Below, in pieces: positions 7,659-16,521 of a stretch of 64,000 bases of DNA (its first letter is position 1; each line of letters opens with the position of its first letter). Source of the DNA: an uncultured Angelakisella sp. Lineage in GTDB: Bacteria > Bacillota > Clostridia > Oscillospirales > Ruminococcaceae. The notes beneath the pieces were generated by a model. It was not told where the DNA came from. It searched no databases and saw only the letters and a list, made by a program, of their open reading frames with translations. The DNA lies in the NCBI GenBank assembly GCA_934524965.1, contig CAKSYU010000002.1, forward strand, positions 22,663-86,662. Reading direction: 5' to 3'. The position numbers and the translations under genes are program-made.

Positions 7659-8066
7659 TGTAAATTCCTCCTTAATTTATATATGGATACCTTATATAAA
7701 AGGCTATTTATATGGTAACACAAGAAAAAGGGTTCGTCAATGCGAGTAAAATGCAGGAAACGATGACGGTAAAATGCACAAAATTATATTTTATGGGAAG
7801 CAAAATGTCCTCCATTCACGCACAGCGAACAAAATAAAAAGTTGGCTGTGGAAAACACTTTAGCTAAATGAAGGGCGGCTTGCAAAAATGAATCGTCAAA
7901 ATGCACAAGTGAATGGGATTTTACCTTGCAAAGCGACGAAAATGCAATAAAAAAATAGTAGGCAAACGGGATTTCGGTTGCTATAATACTACTAATATCT
8001 TCCCTTGGCGCACAACTGTACGCCTCCGGAGGTACAATCCCAATATTCCATAAGGAGGAATAAACG
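7659..8066. promoter_or_regulatory. AT-rich control region upstream of livK
   Basis: No gene is visible in this 408-bp stretch. A promoter for livK reads TAGGCA (7959-7964), 17 bp and TATAAT (7982-7987). AAAATGCA occurs four times in the same orientation (7748, 7771, 7898, 7939). A small hairpin TGTAC/GTACA enclosing CCTCCGGAGG lies in the leader (about 8018-8038). The octamer could be a regulator site, and the nutritional role of the operon makes control likely. Confidence 0.5.
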
Positions 8067-9263
8067 ATGAAAAAACTGATCGCGATTCTGCTGTGCCTGG
8101 TCATGGTCGTTTCCATGGTAGCCTGCGGCGGCGAAAAGAATCCCACCCCCACCGATGAAAAAGTCATCACCATCGGTGTGTTTGAGCCCACCTCCGGTCA
8201 GAACGGCGCCGGCGGTAAAAAAGAGATCCTCGGCATTCAGTACGCCAATTCTCTGTATCCCACCGTTACCATTGGCGGCGAGGAGTACAAGATCGAGCTG
8301 ACCTATGCCGATAACCAGTCCGATTCCGGTAAGGCGCCTACCGCTGCCCAGCAGCTCGTTTCCAAGGGCGTTACCGCTGTTCTGGGTACTTACGGTTCCA
8401 GCTGCGCCATCGCCGGCGGTCCCTACTTCGAGAGTGCCAAGATCCCCGCGATCGGCACCTCCTGCACCAACCCTCAGGTCACCCAGGGCAATGATTACTA
8501 CTTCCGTGTCTGCTTCATCGATCCTTTCCAGAGCGTTGCCGATGCCCAGTTTGCTAAAAAGCAGGGCGTGACCAAGGCTGCCGTTATCACCGAAGCCGGT
8601 GACGACTACTCCGCCGGTCTGGGCACCTACTTTGTAAAGGCATTCGAGGCACTGGGCGGCGAGGTCGTTGAGGTCAACTTCCAGACCGGTGAGACCGACT
8701 TCTCCGGCACCATGGCAAGCCTGGCTTCTCAGGGCATCGAGGCGATCTTTGCCCCCACCTCCATCGAGACTGCTCCCTTCATTATCAAGCAGGCGCGTGA
8801 AGCCGGCATCAACGGCTGCATTCTCGCCTCCGATACCTGGGACGATGTTTCCATCATTCAGCGTGTTGTTGAGGCAGGCGCTTCCATTGACGGCGTTTAC
8901 TTCTCCACCTTCTTCATCGAGGGCGACGATACCAACCCCGCTGCCAACGCCTTTGCCGAGGGCTTCAAGGCTTGGCTGAAGGAAGATTCCGCCCGCCTGA
9001 CCGATAATTCCAACAGCGAGGAGATCTCCGCCGTGACCGCCTGCGGCTACGATGCTTACATGGCGATCTACTACGCGCTGGAGAAGGCACAGTCCACCGA
9101 CGGTGCGACCCTGCGTGACGCGCTTGCCGCGCTGGATGTTCCCGGTCTGGTGACCGGCGACCTGAAGTTTGATGAGAACGGCGACGCTGTTAAGAGCTAC
9201 GCCATCATCAAGACCGCCACCACCGAAGGCTTTGTATTTGCCGATTCCGTTGCCATTGAGTAA
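8067..9263 (+). CDS. livK: branched-chain amino-acid ABC transporter substrate-binding lipoprotein
   Basis: 398 aa. The signal peptide ends in a lipobox (VSMVAC, Cys at about 20). The mature protein opens with VITIGVFEPTSGQNGAGGKK, the usual start of the type-1 periplasmic-binding fold. KGVTAVLGTYGSSCAIAGGPYF and the central hinge follow. Family members capture Leu/Ile/Val or related ligands outside the membrane and pass them to LivHM. First gene of livKHMGF. It is separated from livH by 228 bp holding a stable hairpin, a common way to give the binding protein more mRNA than the permease. Confidence 0.95.
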   Translation: MKKLIAILLCLVMVVSMVACGGEKNPTPTDEKVITIGVFEPTSGQNGAGGKKEILGIQYANSLYPTVTIGGEEYKIELTYADNQSDSGKAPTAAQQLVSKGVTAVLGTYGSSCAIAGGPYFESAKIPAIGTSCTNPQVTQGNDYYFRVCFIDPFQSVADAQFAKKQGVTKAAVITEAGDDYSAGLGTYFVKAFEALGGEVVEVNFQTGETDFSGTMASLASQGIEAIFAPTSIETAPFIIKQAREAGINGCILASDTWDDVSIIQRVVEAGASIDGVYFSTFFIEGDDTNPAANAFAEGFKAWLKEDSARLTDNSNSEEISAVTACGYDAYMAIYYALEKAQSTDGATLRDALAALDVPGLVTGDLKFDENGDAVKSYAIIKTATTEGFVFADSVAIE

Positions 9264-9321
9264 TAAATGAGCAGATAAAAGTTCCTACAGCAATGATGTA
9301 AAAGCTACGGCTGCGCGGCGA

Positions 9322-9343
9322 GGGAGACCCCACGGGGTTTCCC
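9322..9343 (+). other. intercistronic hairpin between livK and livH
   Basis: GGGAGACCCC (9322-9331) pairs with GGGGTTTCCC (9334-9343), with one G-T pair. No T run follows, so it is more likely an mRNA-stabilising or processing hairpin than a terminator. The rest of the 9264-9491 gap shows no gene. Confidence 0.6.
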
Positions 9344-9491
9344 CCGCTGCGCTTGCCGCCATTTTAGCAGACAATATGGTGCGGCGTTCTTTGCGGGGGC
9401 TTTGACCCGAAAACGGGTGAAAGCCACGGCAAAGGGAGCCGCAGCACCTAAGACCTTTCCGGCATATCCTTTTTATAACGGAGGCAGTTCT

Positions 9492-10400
9492 ATGCATGAC
9501 TTTACCTACTACGCCCAAATATTGATCTCCGGCTTGACCATCGGCAGCCTATACGCGCTTATCGCCATCGGCTACACCATGGTTTACGGTATCCTGCGGC
9601 TGATCAACTTCGCCCACGGCGATATGTTCATGGTCGCGGGCTTCATTATGATCTACATTACCAGCTGGAGCAGCGGTTTTCTGGGCGCCGGCAGCATTGC
9701 CGTCGGCTTGATCCTTACCCTAATCCTGACGGTGGTGCTGGGCGTGATGATAGAAAAGGTGGCATACAAGCCGCTGCGTTCCGCCCCCAGAATGTCGGTT
9801 ATGATCTCCGCCATCGGTGTTTCCTATCTTTTGCAGAACCTTTCCACCTATGTCACCGGCGGTCTGGCGCAGGCGTACCCCAATATTCCGTGGCTGCGTA
9901 CCGAAATTCAGATTGGATCGATCACCGTGCGCCGGCTGGCGATTCTGACCCCCGTACTGACCATTCTGCTGGTCGTCGGGCTGGTACTCATCATCAAGCA
10001 TACCAAGATGGGCATGGCGATGCGTGCAGTAGCGAAGGACTTTGACACCGCGCAGCTCATGGGGATCCGCATCGACCGCGTTATCTCCATTACCTTTGTC
10101 ATCGGTTCGTTCCTCGCGGCGGTCGGCTCCATTCTTTACTTCAGCTATATCGGACAGGTCAGCCCTACCATCGGCGCTATGCCCGGTCTTAAATCCTTTG
10201 TCGCGGCGGTGTTCGGCGGCATCGGCTCGGTGCCCGGCGCAGTGATCGGTTCCTACATCATCGGCATCTGCGAAACATTTATCAAGTCCAATCAGGATAT
10301 TTCCATTTTCAGCAATGCCTTTACCTTTGCACTGCTGATCATTATCCTCCTTATTAAGCCTAACGGCTTGTTCGGAGAGAAACTGAAGGAGAAGGTGTAA
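9492..10400 (+). CDS. livH: branched-chain amino-acid ABC transporter permease LivH
   Basis: 302 aa. Start chosen at the ATG at 9492, preceded by CGGAGG; the in-frame ATG 90 bp earlier has no RBS and would add a polar, non-homologous tail. About eight membrane helices. LISGLTIGSLYALIAIGYTMVYGILRLINFAHGDMFM at the N-terminus is the LivH hallmark. The EAA-like loop MGIRIDRVISITFVIG (about 195-210) contacts the ATPases. It ends KPNGLFGEKLKEKV. Forms the membrane channel with LivM, whose start lies 3 bp downstream of its stop. Confidence 0.95.
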   Translation: MHDFTYYAQILISGLTIGSLYALIAIGYTMVYGILRLINFAHGDMFMVAGFIMIYITSWSSGFLGAGSIAVGLILTLILTVVLGVMIEKVAYKPLRSAPRMSVMISAIGVSYLLQNLSTYVTGGLAQAYPNIPWLRTEIQIGSITVRRLAILTPVLTILLVVGLVLIIKHTKMGMAMRAVAKDFDTAQLMGIRIDRVISITFVIGSFLAAVGSILYFSYIGQVSPTIGAMPGLKSFVAAVFGGIGSVPGAVIGSYIIGICETFIKSNQDISIFSNAFTFALLIIILLIKPNGLFGEKLKEKV

Positions 10401-10403
10401 AAG

Positions 10404-11516
10404 ATGAAAAACAAAAAAACACGCAACTTAGTCTGTTCCCTTCTTCTTGCCGCGGTGCTGGCGGGCTTGCTGCTGCTGATCGATAACAGCCCCTTAAAAA
10501 GCTCGATGCTTTCCACCGTGCTGCAAAAAGGTGCGATCTATGCCCTGCTGGTCGTTTCCATGAACCTGCTGAACGGCTTTACCGGCTTGTTCAGTCTGGG
10601 TCAGGCGGGCTTTATGCTGCTGGGCGCCTATACCTACGCCATTCTTACCATTCCGGTCGATCAGCGCATCAATGTGTATCAGTACTTTGACGGCGGCATT
10701 GTGCAGTTCCAGATGCCGCAGATCCCCGCGCTGATCCTCGCGGGCGTAGTAGCAGCACTGTTCGCGGCGCTTATCGGCGCGCCGGTGCTGCGGCTGAAAA
10801 GCGACTACCTCGCCATTGCCACCCTCGGCTTTGCCGAGATCATTCGCGCGGTCATTCAGTGGGAGAAGCTGGGACCGCTGACCAATGCCTCCAACATTCT
10901 GCGTAAGTTCACCGGCTACGATTCCATTCTGTTCCCGTTCATTGTTTCCGGCGTCTGCATTGCCCTTATCGTGCTGCTTATCAACTCCACCTACGGGCGG
11001 GCGTTCAAGGCAATCCGTGAGGACGAGATCGCAGCGGAGGCAATGGGCATCAACCTGATGAAGCATAAGATGCTCTCCTTCTGCACCAGCAGCTTCTTTG
11101 CGGGCATCGGCGGCGCGCTGCTGGCTATGTTCCAGTACAACGCCCACGCCAAGAACTTTACCACCGCTATGACCTACGAGATCCTGCTCATCGTCGTTAT
11201 CGGCGGCATCGGTTCCATCACCGGCTCCATTCTCGGCTCGTTCCTGTATGTGGCGTGCAGCGAGTGGTGGCTGCGCTTCCTGGATAACCCCACAATGATC
11301 GGCACCTTCAAGGTGCCGCTACTGGGGCACGGCTTCCGCATGGTGGTATTCTCGGTGGTCATCATGGTCATCGTGCTGTTCTACCGGCAGGGGTTGATGG
11401 GTACCAAGGAATTCAGTTGGGACGCTATTTTCGCGTTCTTCGGCAAGATCGGCAGGTTTTTCAAGAACCTGTTTACCAGCAAAAAATCAGTGAAAGGCGG
11501 TGCGGTCCATGAGTAA
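10404..11516 (+). CDS. livM: branched-chain amino-acid ABC transporter permease LivM
   Basis: 370 aa with about ten predicted helices. MNLLNGFTGLFSLGQAGFMLLGAYTYA is the typical LivM opening. LKSDYLAIATLGFAEIIR and the EAA loop AFKAIREDEIAAEAMGIN follow. Second half of the permease heterodimer. It overlaps the start of livG by 8 bp, which suggests translational coupling. The C-terminal tail after about residue 330 is basic and probably cytoplasmic. Confidence 0.95.
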   Translation: MKNKKTRNLVCSLLLAAVLAGLLLLIDNSPLKSSMLSTVLQKGAIYALLVVSMNLLNGFTGLFSLGQAGFMLLGAYTYAILTIPVDQRINVYQYFDGGIVQFQMPQIPALILAGVVAALFAALIGAPVLRLKSDYLAIATLGFAEIIRAVIQWEKLGPLTNASNILRKFTGYDSILFPFIVSGVCIALIVLLINSTYGRAFKAIREDEIAAEAMGINLMKHKMLSFCTSSFFAGIGGALLAMFQYNAHAKNFTTAMTYEILLIVVIGGIGSITGSILGSFLYVACSEWWLRFLDNPTMIGTFKVPLLGHGFRMVVFSVVIMVIVLFYRQGLMGTKEFSWDAIFAFFGKIGRFFKNLFTSKKSVKGGAVHE

Positions 11517-12357
11517 CTCCGTTCTGAAGCTGGAAAATGTCACAATGCAGTTCGGCGGCGTGGTCGCCGTAGATGACCTTTCGATGGAGGTACGGGAGGA
11601 CGAGATCGTTGCCCTTATCGGGCCCAACGGTGCGGGCAAAACGACTGCGTTCAATGTGGTGACGGGCGTGTACGCCCCCACCAACGGCTGCCTGTATCTT
11701 GATGGCAAGCCCTATCTGTGCGAGCACCCCAGCGGGCGCGGCAAGCGGGAATATCTGGGCAGCAACGCGGAGAAATTCGTCGGCAGCCCCACCCTGCGCA
11801 AAACGCCCGACCAGATTACCAAAATGGGGCTGGCGCGCACCTTCCAGAATATCCGGTTGTTCGGCAACCTGACGGTTTTCGATAATGTACTGATCGCCAA
11901 GCATATGCGTGCCAAGGGCGGCTTTTTGGCGGCGACCTTCCACCTGAACTACAAGGAGGAAGCCCGTATGCGCCGTGAGGCGATGGAGCTGCTGGAGATC
12001 GTGGGATTGGCGGAGCTGAAGGACGAAACCGCCAGCAACCTGCCCTACGGACAGCAGCGGCGGCTGGAGATCGCGCGCGCTTTGGCGACTGACCCCCGAC
12101 TGCTGATCCTGGACGAACCCGCGGCGGGCATGAATCCGCAGGAGACAGTGGAGCTGACGGAATTTATCCGTGAGATCCGTGAAAAATTTGGTCTCAGCAT
12201 TCTGCTGATCGAGCACCACATGAACCTTGTTATGGATATTTCCGACCGGATCTATGTGCTGGAATTCGGCAAGCTGATCGCCGAGGGAATCCCCGAGGCG
12301 GTGCAGATGGATCAGCGGGTCATAGAAGCGTATTTGGGGGTGGATCTCGATGCTTAA
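11509..12357 (+). CDS. livG: branched-chain amino-acid ABC transporter ATPase LivG
   Basis: 282 aa. ATG at 11509 chosen; an in-frame GTG at 11500 sits on the likely RBS (AAAGGCGG). Walker A is GPNGAGKTT (about 38-46). The LivG-specific insertion between Walker A and the Q loop is present, then GLARTFQNIRLFGNLTV. The signature motif is LPYGQQRRLEIARAL, Walker B LLILDEPAAGMN, and the H-loop region LLIEHHMNLV. Powers import together with LivF. It overlaps both neighbours by 8 bp. Confidence 0.95.
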   Translation: MSNSVLKLENVTMQFGGVVAVDDLSMEVREDEIVALIGPNGAGKTTAFNVVTGVYAPTNGCLYLDGKPYLCEHPSGRGKREYLGSNAEKFVGSPTLRKTPDQITKMGLARTFQNIRLFGNLTVFDNVLIAKHMRAKGGFLAATFHLNYKEEARMRREAMELLEIVGLAELKDETASNLPYGQQRRLEIARALATDPRLLILDEPAAGMNPQETVELTEFIREIREKFGLSILLIEHHMNLVMDISDRIYVLEFGKLIAEGIPEAVQMDQRVIEAYLGVDLDA

Positions 12358-13048
12358 GGTACAGGAGCTGCAGGTTAATTATGGCGGGATCCGCGCTGTC
12401 AAGAACATCTCCTTTGAGGTGCCGGACGGCAGCATCGTCACGCTGGTAGGCGCCAACGGCGCCGGAAAATCCACCACGCTGCGAACCATTGCCGGTCAGG
12501 TCAAGGCACAGGCAGGTTCCATCACCTACAACGGTGAGGAGCTGCTGGGCAAGCCCAGTGATGAGATCGTCAAGCGCGGCATCACACTGGTGCCGGAGGG
12601 GCGGAGGGTCTTTCCCGATATGACGGTGCTGGAGAACATGAAGATCGGTGCCTATCTGCGGCGTGAAAAGCTGGATAATGATATAGAATGGTGCTATGAG
12701 CTGTTCCCCCGTCTGAAGGAACGCCACTGGCAGCTTGCCGGTACGCTTTCCGGCGGCGAGCAGCAGATGCTGGCGGTTGCCCGCGCGCTGATGAGCCGTC
12801 CCAAGCTGATGATGATGGACGAACCCTCGCTGGGCTTGGCGCCGCTCATCGTGCGGGATATTTTCCAGATCATAAAGGAAATCAACAAGCAGGGCGTTAC
12901 GATCCTGCTGATTGAGCAGAACGCCAACATGGCGCTGCATACCGCCGATAAGGGCTATGTTATGGAGACCGGCGAGATTATTCTGGAGGGCGCGGGACGC
13001 GAGCTTCTGGAAAATCCGGTGATCCGCGAGGCGTATCTTGGCAAATAA
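12350..13048 (+). CDS. livF: branched-chain amino-acid ABC transporter ATPase LivF
   Basis: 232 aa, the standard LivF length. Walker A is GANGAGKST, followed by GITLVPEGRRVFPDMTVLEN, which is typical of LivF. Signature LSGGEQQMLAVARALM, Walker B LMMMDEPSLGLAP, H-loop LLIEQNANMAL. Last gene of livKHMGF, directly followed by a terminator. Confidence 0.95.
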   Translation: MLKVQELQVNYGGIRAVKNISFEVPDGSIVTLVGANGAGKSTTLRTIAGQVKAQAGSITYNGEELLGKPSDEIVKRGITLVPEGRRVFPDMTVLENMKIGAYLRREKLDNDIEWCYELFPRLKERHWQLAGTLSGGEQQMLAVARALMSRPKLMMMDEPSLGLAPLIVRDIFQIIKEINKQGVTILLIEQNANMALHTADKGYVMETGEIILEGAGRELLENPVIREAYLGK

Positions 13049-13057
13049 CAGCATATT

Positions 13058-13090
13058 TCCCCCATGGGTTTTCGCCCGTGGGGGATTTTT
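13058..13090 (+). terminator. terminator of the liv operon
   Basis: CCCCCATGGG, TTTTCG loop, CCCGTGGGGG, then ATTTTTAT. A strong intrinsic terminator right after livF. Confidence 0.9.
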
Positions 13091-13105
13091 ATGCCATGGG
13101 GGGAC

Positions 13106-13134
13106 TTTGCAAAATCGCCGTAAAATGGTATGAT
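13106..13134 (+). promoter_or_regulatory. promoter of the KdpDE-like two-component system
   Basis: TTTGCA (13106-13111), 17 bp and TATGAT (13129-13134). It overlaps an upstream in-frame ATG at 13130 and therefore supports the later start at 13169. Confidence 0.65.
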
Positions 13135-13168
13135 TATGCCAAAGAGGGAAAAAGGGAGGGAAGCCCCT

Positions 13169-14251
13169 ATGCCGCCCATTGAGCGGGACGAGACCTATAC
13201 CAAGTGGGAGCAGGACGCCATTACCATGCTGCTGCTGCATCTTTGCGCCCTGCTGATCTGTCTGTATCTGGGCAGGCTGGGCTATGCCGAGGATACCGCG
13301 CCGGTCATCTTTGTGCTGGCGGTATTCCTTACCGGCTTTTTTACCGATGGCTACCTGTGGAGTCTTTTGGGTTCGCTGCTTTCGGTCTTCGTGGTCAATT
13401 ACTTCTTTACTGAGCCGTTTTCCAAGCTGAGCTTTTCAGGTCCCGGATACCCCATCACCTTTGTCACACTGTTTGTGGTAGGCATTTTGACCGGCACCAT
13501 GACGGTACGCAGCCGCGACCAGCAGCGCCTAAGAGCAGAAAACGAAAAGGAGCGCACCCGCGGCAACCTGCTGCGCGCGGTCAGCCATGACCTGCGCACC
13601 CCGCTGACGGCGATCTCCGGCGCCATCAATACGGTGCTGGAGCAGCAGGAAACGCTGCCGCCCGAAAAGCAGCGGGAGCTGCTGCGAAGCGCCGAGGAGG
13701 AAGCGGACTGGCTGATCCACATGGTGGAAAACCTGCTGACCATCACACGGCTGAACGGGGACGGCGAAACAAGGCTCATCACCCAGCCGGAGGCGGTGGA
13801 GGAGATCATGGCGGGAGCTGCCGCCAAATTCCGCCGCCGCTACCCCGATTTTTCCGTAAAGGTGACGGCGCCGGAAGAACTGCTGATGGCGCCGATGGAC
13901 GCCACCCTGATGGAGCAGGTGCTGCTGAACCTGCTGGAAAACGCCGCCCTGCACGGGGAGAATGTGACCGATATCCTGTTGACTGCCCGCCGGCACGGGG
14001 ATAAGGCGGAGATACGGGTGGAGGATAACGGCGTGGGGCTGGACAGCCACCGACTGGAAAATGTATTTGACGGGGTGCGTACCCGTTCCGAGCAGACCGG
14101 CAGCGACCGCCGCAATATGGGCATCGGGCTGACGGTATGCCGCACCATTGTAAATGCACACGGCGGCGAGATCACCGCCGCCAACCGCCCGCAGGGAGGC
14201 GCCTGTTTCTGCATCACGCTGCCGATAGAGGAGGACAAAGGCAATGAATAA
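13169..14251 (+). CDS. KdpD-like sensor histidine kinase, short form
   Basis: 360 aa. ATG at 13169 with GGGAGGG 8 bp upstream. Four membrane helices (about 17-112) form the DUF4118 module of KdpD. The dimerisation/phosphoacceptor helix AVSHDLRTPLTAISG (His140) follows, then the ATPase domain with N box LLNLLENAALHG, G1 VEDNGVGLD and G2 NMGIGLTVC. The large N-terminal KdpD and USP domains of classical K+ sensors are missing, and no kdpFABC genes are visible, so potassium control should not be assumed. It overlaps the response regulator by 8 bp. Confidence 0.88.
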   Translation: MPPIERDETYTKWEQDAITMLLLHLCALLICLYLGRLGYAEDTAPVIFVLAVFLTGFFTDGYLWSLLGSLLSVFVVNYFFTEPFSKLSFSGPGYPITFVTLFVVGILTGTMTVRSRDQQRLRAENEKERTRGNLLRAVSHDLRTPLTAISGAINTVLEQQETLPPEKQRELLRSAEEEADWLIHMVENLLTITRLNGDGETRLITQPEAVEEIMAGAAAKFRRRYPDFSVKVTAPEELLMAPMDATLMEQVLLNLLENAALHGENVTDILLTARRHGDKAEIRVEDNGVGLDSHRLENVFDGVRTRSEQTGSDRRNMGIGLTVCRTIVNAHGGEITAANRPQGGACFCITLPIEEDKGNE

Positions 14252-14924
14252 AATCCTGATCGTAGAGGACGAGTTTTCCATTAGTAACTTTATGAAGACG
14301 GTGCTGGAGGGCGACGGCTACACCGTGGAGGTCGCTACCTGCGCGGCACAGGCACGCACGGCGCTGGGCAGGACGGAATTCTGCGCCATGCTGCTGGATC
14401 TGGGGCTGCCTGATGCCGATGGACTGGCGCTGCTGCGGGAGCTGCGGCAGCGGTATGCCCTGCCGGTCATTGTGGTCTCCGCCCGTACCGAGGAAAGCGA
14501 AAAGGTCGCCGCACTGGACAGCGGCGCCGATGACTATATCACCAAGCCGTTTGGCTCGCCGGAGCTTCTGGCGCGTATCCGCGCGGCGCTGCGCCGTGCC
14601 AGTCCCTCCGCCAATACCTCCGCCTTTACCACCGGCGATCTGACCATCGACTACGATAAACATTTGGTAACGCTGGCAGGGCAGCCGGTACACCTGACCG
14701 CCAACGAATACCGGCTGGTGGAGCTTTTAAGCCGCAGCGCGGGCAAGGTACTGACCTATGACCGCATCAGCGAGGCGATGTGGGGCGACGCCGCGGGCGG
14801 CAACAGCCAGCTGCTGCGCGTCAACATGGCGAATATCCGCCGTAAGCTGGAGCAGAACCCCGCCGAGCCGCAGTATATTCTTACCGAGATCGGCGTCGGC
14901 TACCGCATGCGGGAGCCGAATTGA
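14244..14924 (+). CDS. KdpE-like OmpR-family response regulator
   Basis: 226 aa. Receiver domain (1-120) with acidic residues EDE at 8-10, phosphoacceptor Asp52 in LLDLGLPD, and conserved Thr/Lys (SARTEE, TKPFG). Winged-helix DNA-binding domain (about 130-225): VHLTANEYRLVELLSRSAGKVLTYDRI, then the recognition helix LRVNMANIRRKLE, as in KdpE. Members usually bind direct repeats one helical turn apart. Such repeats lie 1.5 kb away in the VTC/beta-helix divergent promoter, which makes that region a plausible target. Confidence 0.9.
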   Translation: MNKILIVEDEFSISNFMKTVLEGDGYTVEVATCAAQARTALGRTEFCAMLLDLGLPDADGLALLRELRQRYALPVIVVSARTEESEKVAALDSGADDYITKPFGSPELLARIRAALRRASPSANTSAFTTGDLTIDYDKHLVTLAGQPVHLTANEYRLVELLSRSAGKVLTYDRISEAMWGDAAGGNSQLLRVNMANIRRKLEQNPAEPQYILTEIGVGYRMREPN

Positions 14925-14936
14925 CCGGGCAAACAA

Positions 14937-14968
14937 GAACCCCCTATCCAACGCGGATAGGGGGCTTT
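14937..14968. terminator. bidirectional terminator between kdpE-like and DUF4956 genes
   Basis: CCCCCTATCC, AACGC loop, GGATAGGGGG, then CTTTCTGCTTTTT on the plus strand. It separates convergent genes. Confidence 0.85.
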
Positions 14969-14975
14969 CTGCTTT

Positions 14976-15638
14976 TTACAGGCTTTCGTGGGTCTCCTCG
15001 CGGCAGCAGGTGATGTTCAGGTTGCCGTTGCGGCAGCGCAGTTCGTCCAAAAATGCCTTGGGCACCGGCTCCTGCCGCAGGTTAATGCGGTAGCGCAGCT
15101 CATACAGGGTGCCCATGTTGGTGGTTTTCACCTTTTCCAGTGTGTGGGCGGTGGTGTAGCGCTCGAACAGGTCATCAAACAGTCCGTCGTAGTCCAGATC
15201 CTCCGGAATGGTGATCTTGAGGATACGGGCATCATCGCCCCGCTGCCCGAAGCGCAGTGCGGTAAGCGCCAGCATAACGCCTGCCAGAATGACAAACAGC
15301 AGCACGGCAAGTACAACATAGCCCATACCGGTGGCAAGACCGATCGCCATGGCAAGGAAGATCGCGGCGATCTCTCGGGCGGAGCCGGGCGCGGAACGGA
15401 AGCGCACCAGGCTGAACGCGCCGGCAACGGCGATCCCTGCGCCGATGCTGCCATTGACCAGCATAATGACGGCCTGTACCACTGCCGGCAGGATCGCCAG
15501 TGTGACGGCAAGGCTTTGGGTGCTGCGGCTGCGGTAGCCCGCCACCAGCGCAATACCGATACCCAGCAGCAGCGATACGCCGGTACAGATGAGGAAAGAA
15601 GTAAGGGTGATCTCGGTTCCTAAAATAGAGTTAAGCAC
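14976..15638 (-). CDS. DUF4956 membrane protein
   Basis: 220 aa. Four hydrophobic helices (about 10-30, 42-62, 64-80, 95-125) carry GSIGAGIAVAGAFSLVRFRSAPGSAREI, the family hallmark. A soluble C-terminal domain follows (about 130-220). DUF4956 proteins are usually encoded next to VTC-domain proteins in Firmicutes and Bacteroidetes and may form the membrane part of a polyphosphate or surface-polymer system. Here it lies directly downstream of the VTC gene with an 8-bp overlap, so translation is probably coupled. Biochemical role unknown. Confidence 0.88.
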   Translation of the reverse strand: MLNSILGTEITLTSFLICTGVSLLLGIGIALVAGYRSRSTQSLAVTLAILPAVVQAVIMLVNGSIGAGIAVAGAFSLVRFRSAPGSAREIAAIFLAMAIGLATGMGYVVLAVLLFVILAGVMLALTALRFGQRGDDARILKITIPEDLDYDGLFDDLFERYTTAHTLEKVKTTNMGTLYELRYRINLRQEPVPKAFLDELRCRNGNLNITCCREETHESL

Positions 15639-16377
15639 AGCGATGCGCCCCCTTGGAGTAGTTTGTCAGGATTGGGGTTCCCGTTTCCTCGCACATTGCC
15701 TTGTAGCAGGCGCCGTATTTGGAAAACGATGTGGGGTAGATGCGAAGGGCGGAAAGCGACCGGCAGAGCCACAGCGGGCAGGCGCCCGGGATCTTGACCT
15801 CCATCAGAATCTGATCCTCCGGCAAGAGGAGTTTACCGTCATTGCCGGCGTCCAGCGTCAGGCGGTCGGTGCGCCAGCGGATATTGCGGTCAAAGGTGAT
15901 CCGCAGCTCCGGTTCCTCGGTACCAGCCCACGCGGTACGGTCGTACCCGATGAACATACGCGGGACGGTTTCATAGAACCGCTGGAACCACTGCAGCTCC
16001 TGCCCGATCTGTCCCCACTCGGCGGGGGCGGTATCGGTGCGGAGGAAATGCTCCGCCTGCGGCAGAGGGGCGGTAACACGGCGTTTATACACAATGCCGC
16101 CGCACTTCTTTTTCAGCTCCACAAAGATCTTATCCTCGGCTGTGGGTACGCCGTAGCTGCGCAGCCGCAGCTTTTCTTTATAGGCGGGCTTTTCCAGCGA
16201 GGCACGGATCAGCCGGTAATTCTCGGTATCACAGTAGATGTTGCCGATGGCGTATTCGCCGTAGCGGTCGGCGGTCATGTGCCGGCGCATCTCGCCCAGC
16301 AGGGCTTCCATCTGCGCGGGAGAAATAAAGTATTTCTTTTCGATGCGCCGGAAGCAGAACTGTGTGGTGTTTGCCAT
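15631..16377 (-). CDS. VTC-domain (polyphosphate polymerase-like) protein
   Basis: 248 aa. Start at the ATG at 16377, because AAAGGAG lies 8 bp upstream; the longer frame from 16407 lacks one. FRRIEKKYFISPAQ, then SLEKPAYKEKLRLRSYG, EDKIFVELKKKCGGIVYKRR and late acidic/basic strands (ILMEVKIPGA) form the tunnel-fold VTC/CYTH-type domain, with basic and acidic residues for nucleotide or polyphosphate. Eukaryotic VTC makes polyphosphate from ATP. Bacterial homologues with DUF4956 are less understood. Expressed divergently from the beta-helix lipoprotein. Confidence 0.88.
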   Translation of the reverse strand: MANTTQFCFRRIEKKYFISPAQMEALLGEMRRHMTADRYGEYAIGNIYCDTENYRLIRASLEKPAYKEKLRLRSYGVPTAEDKIFVELKKKCGGIVYKRRVTAPLPQAEHFLRTDTAPAEWGQIGQELQWFQRFYETVPRMFIGYDRTAWAGTEEPELRITFDRNIRWRTDRLTLDAGNDGKLLLPEDQILMEVKIPGACPLWLCRSLSALRIYPTSFSKYGACYKAMCEETGTPILTNYSKGAHRCA

Positions 16378-16405
16378 ATCGGACACTCCTTTCGGATTTG
16401 ATGGC

Positions 16406-16489
16406 ATTATCTTATAGCTGCCGCCTAAAGCCTGCCTAAAGGGAAAAAATTATTTTCTTTAACTTTTCTTTAGCAACCGGCTTTAAGAT
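16406..16489. promoter_or_regulatory. divergent control region with CTTTA direct repeats
   Basis: Leftward side: two copies of CTTTAGGC (GCCTAAAG at 16423-16430 and 16434-16441), start to start 11 bp, just upstream of GATAAT/TATAAG. Rightward side: CTTTAAC (16457-16463) and CTTTAGC (16468-16474), also 11 bp apart. A third CTTTAAG (16481-16487) overlaps the rightward -10. Pairs of repeats one turn apart at poor -35 boxes are typical of activator sites for OmpR/KdpE-type regulators. Confidence 0.65.
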
Positions 16490-16521
16490 AGGGACATCAA
16501 CCGAAAGGAGGAGCATTCCCT

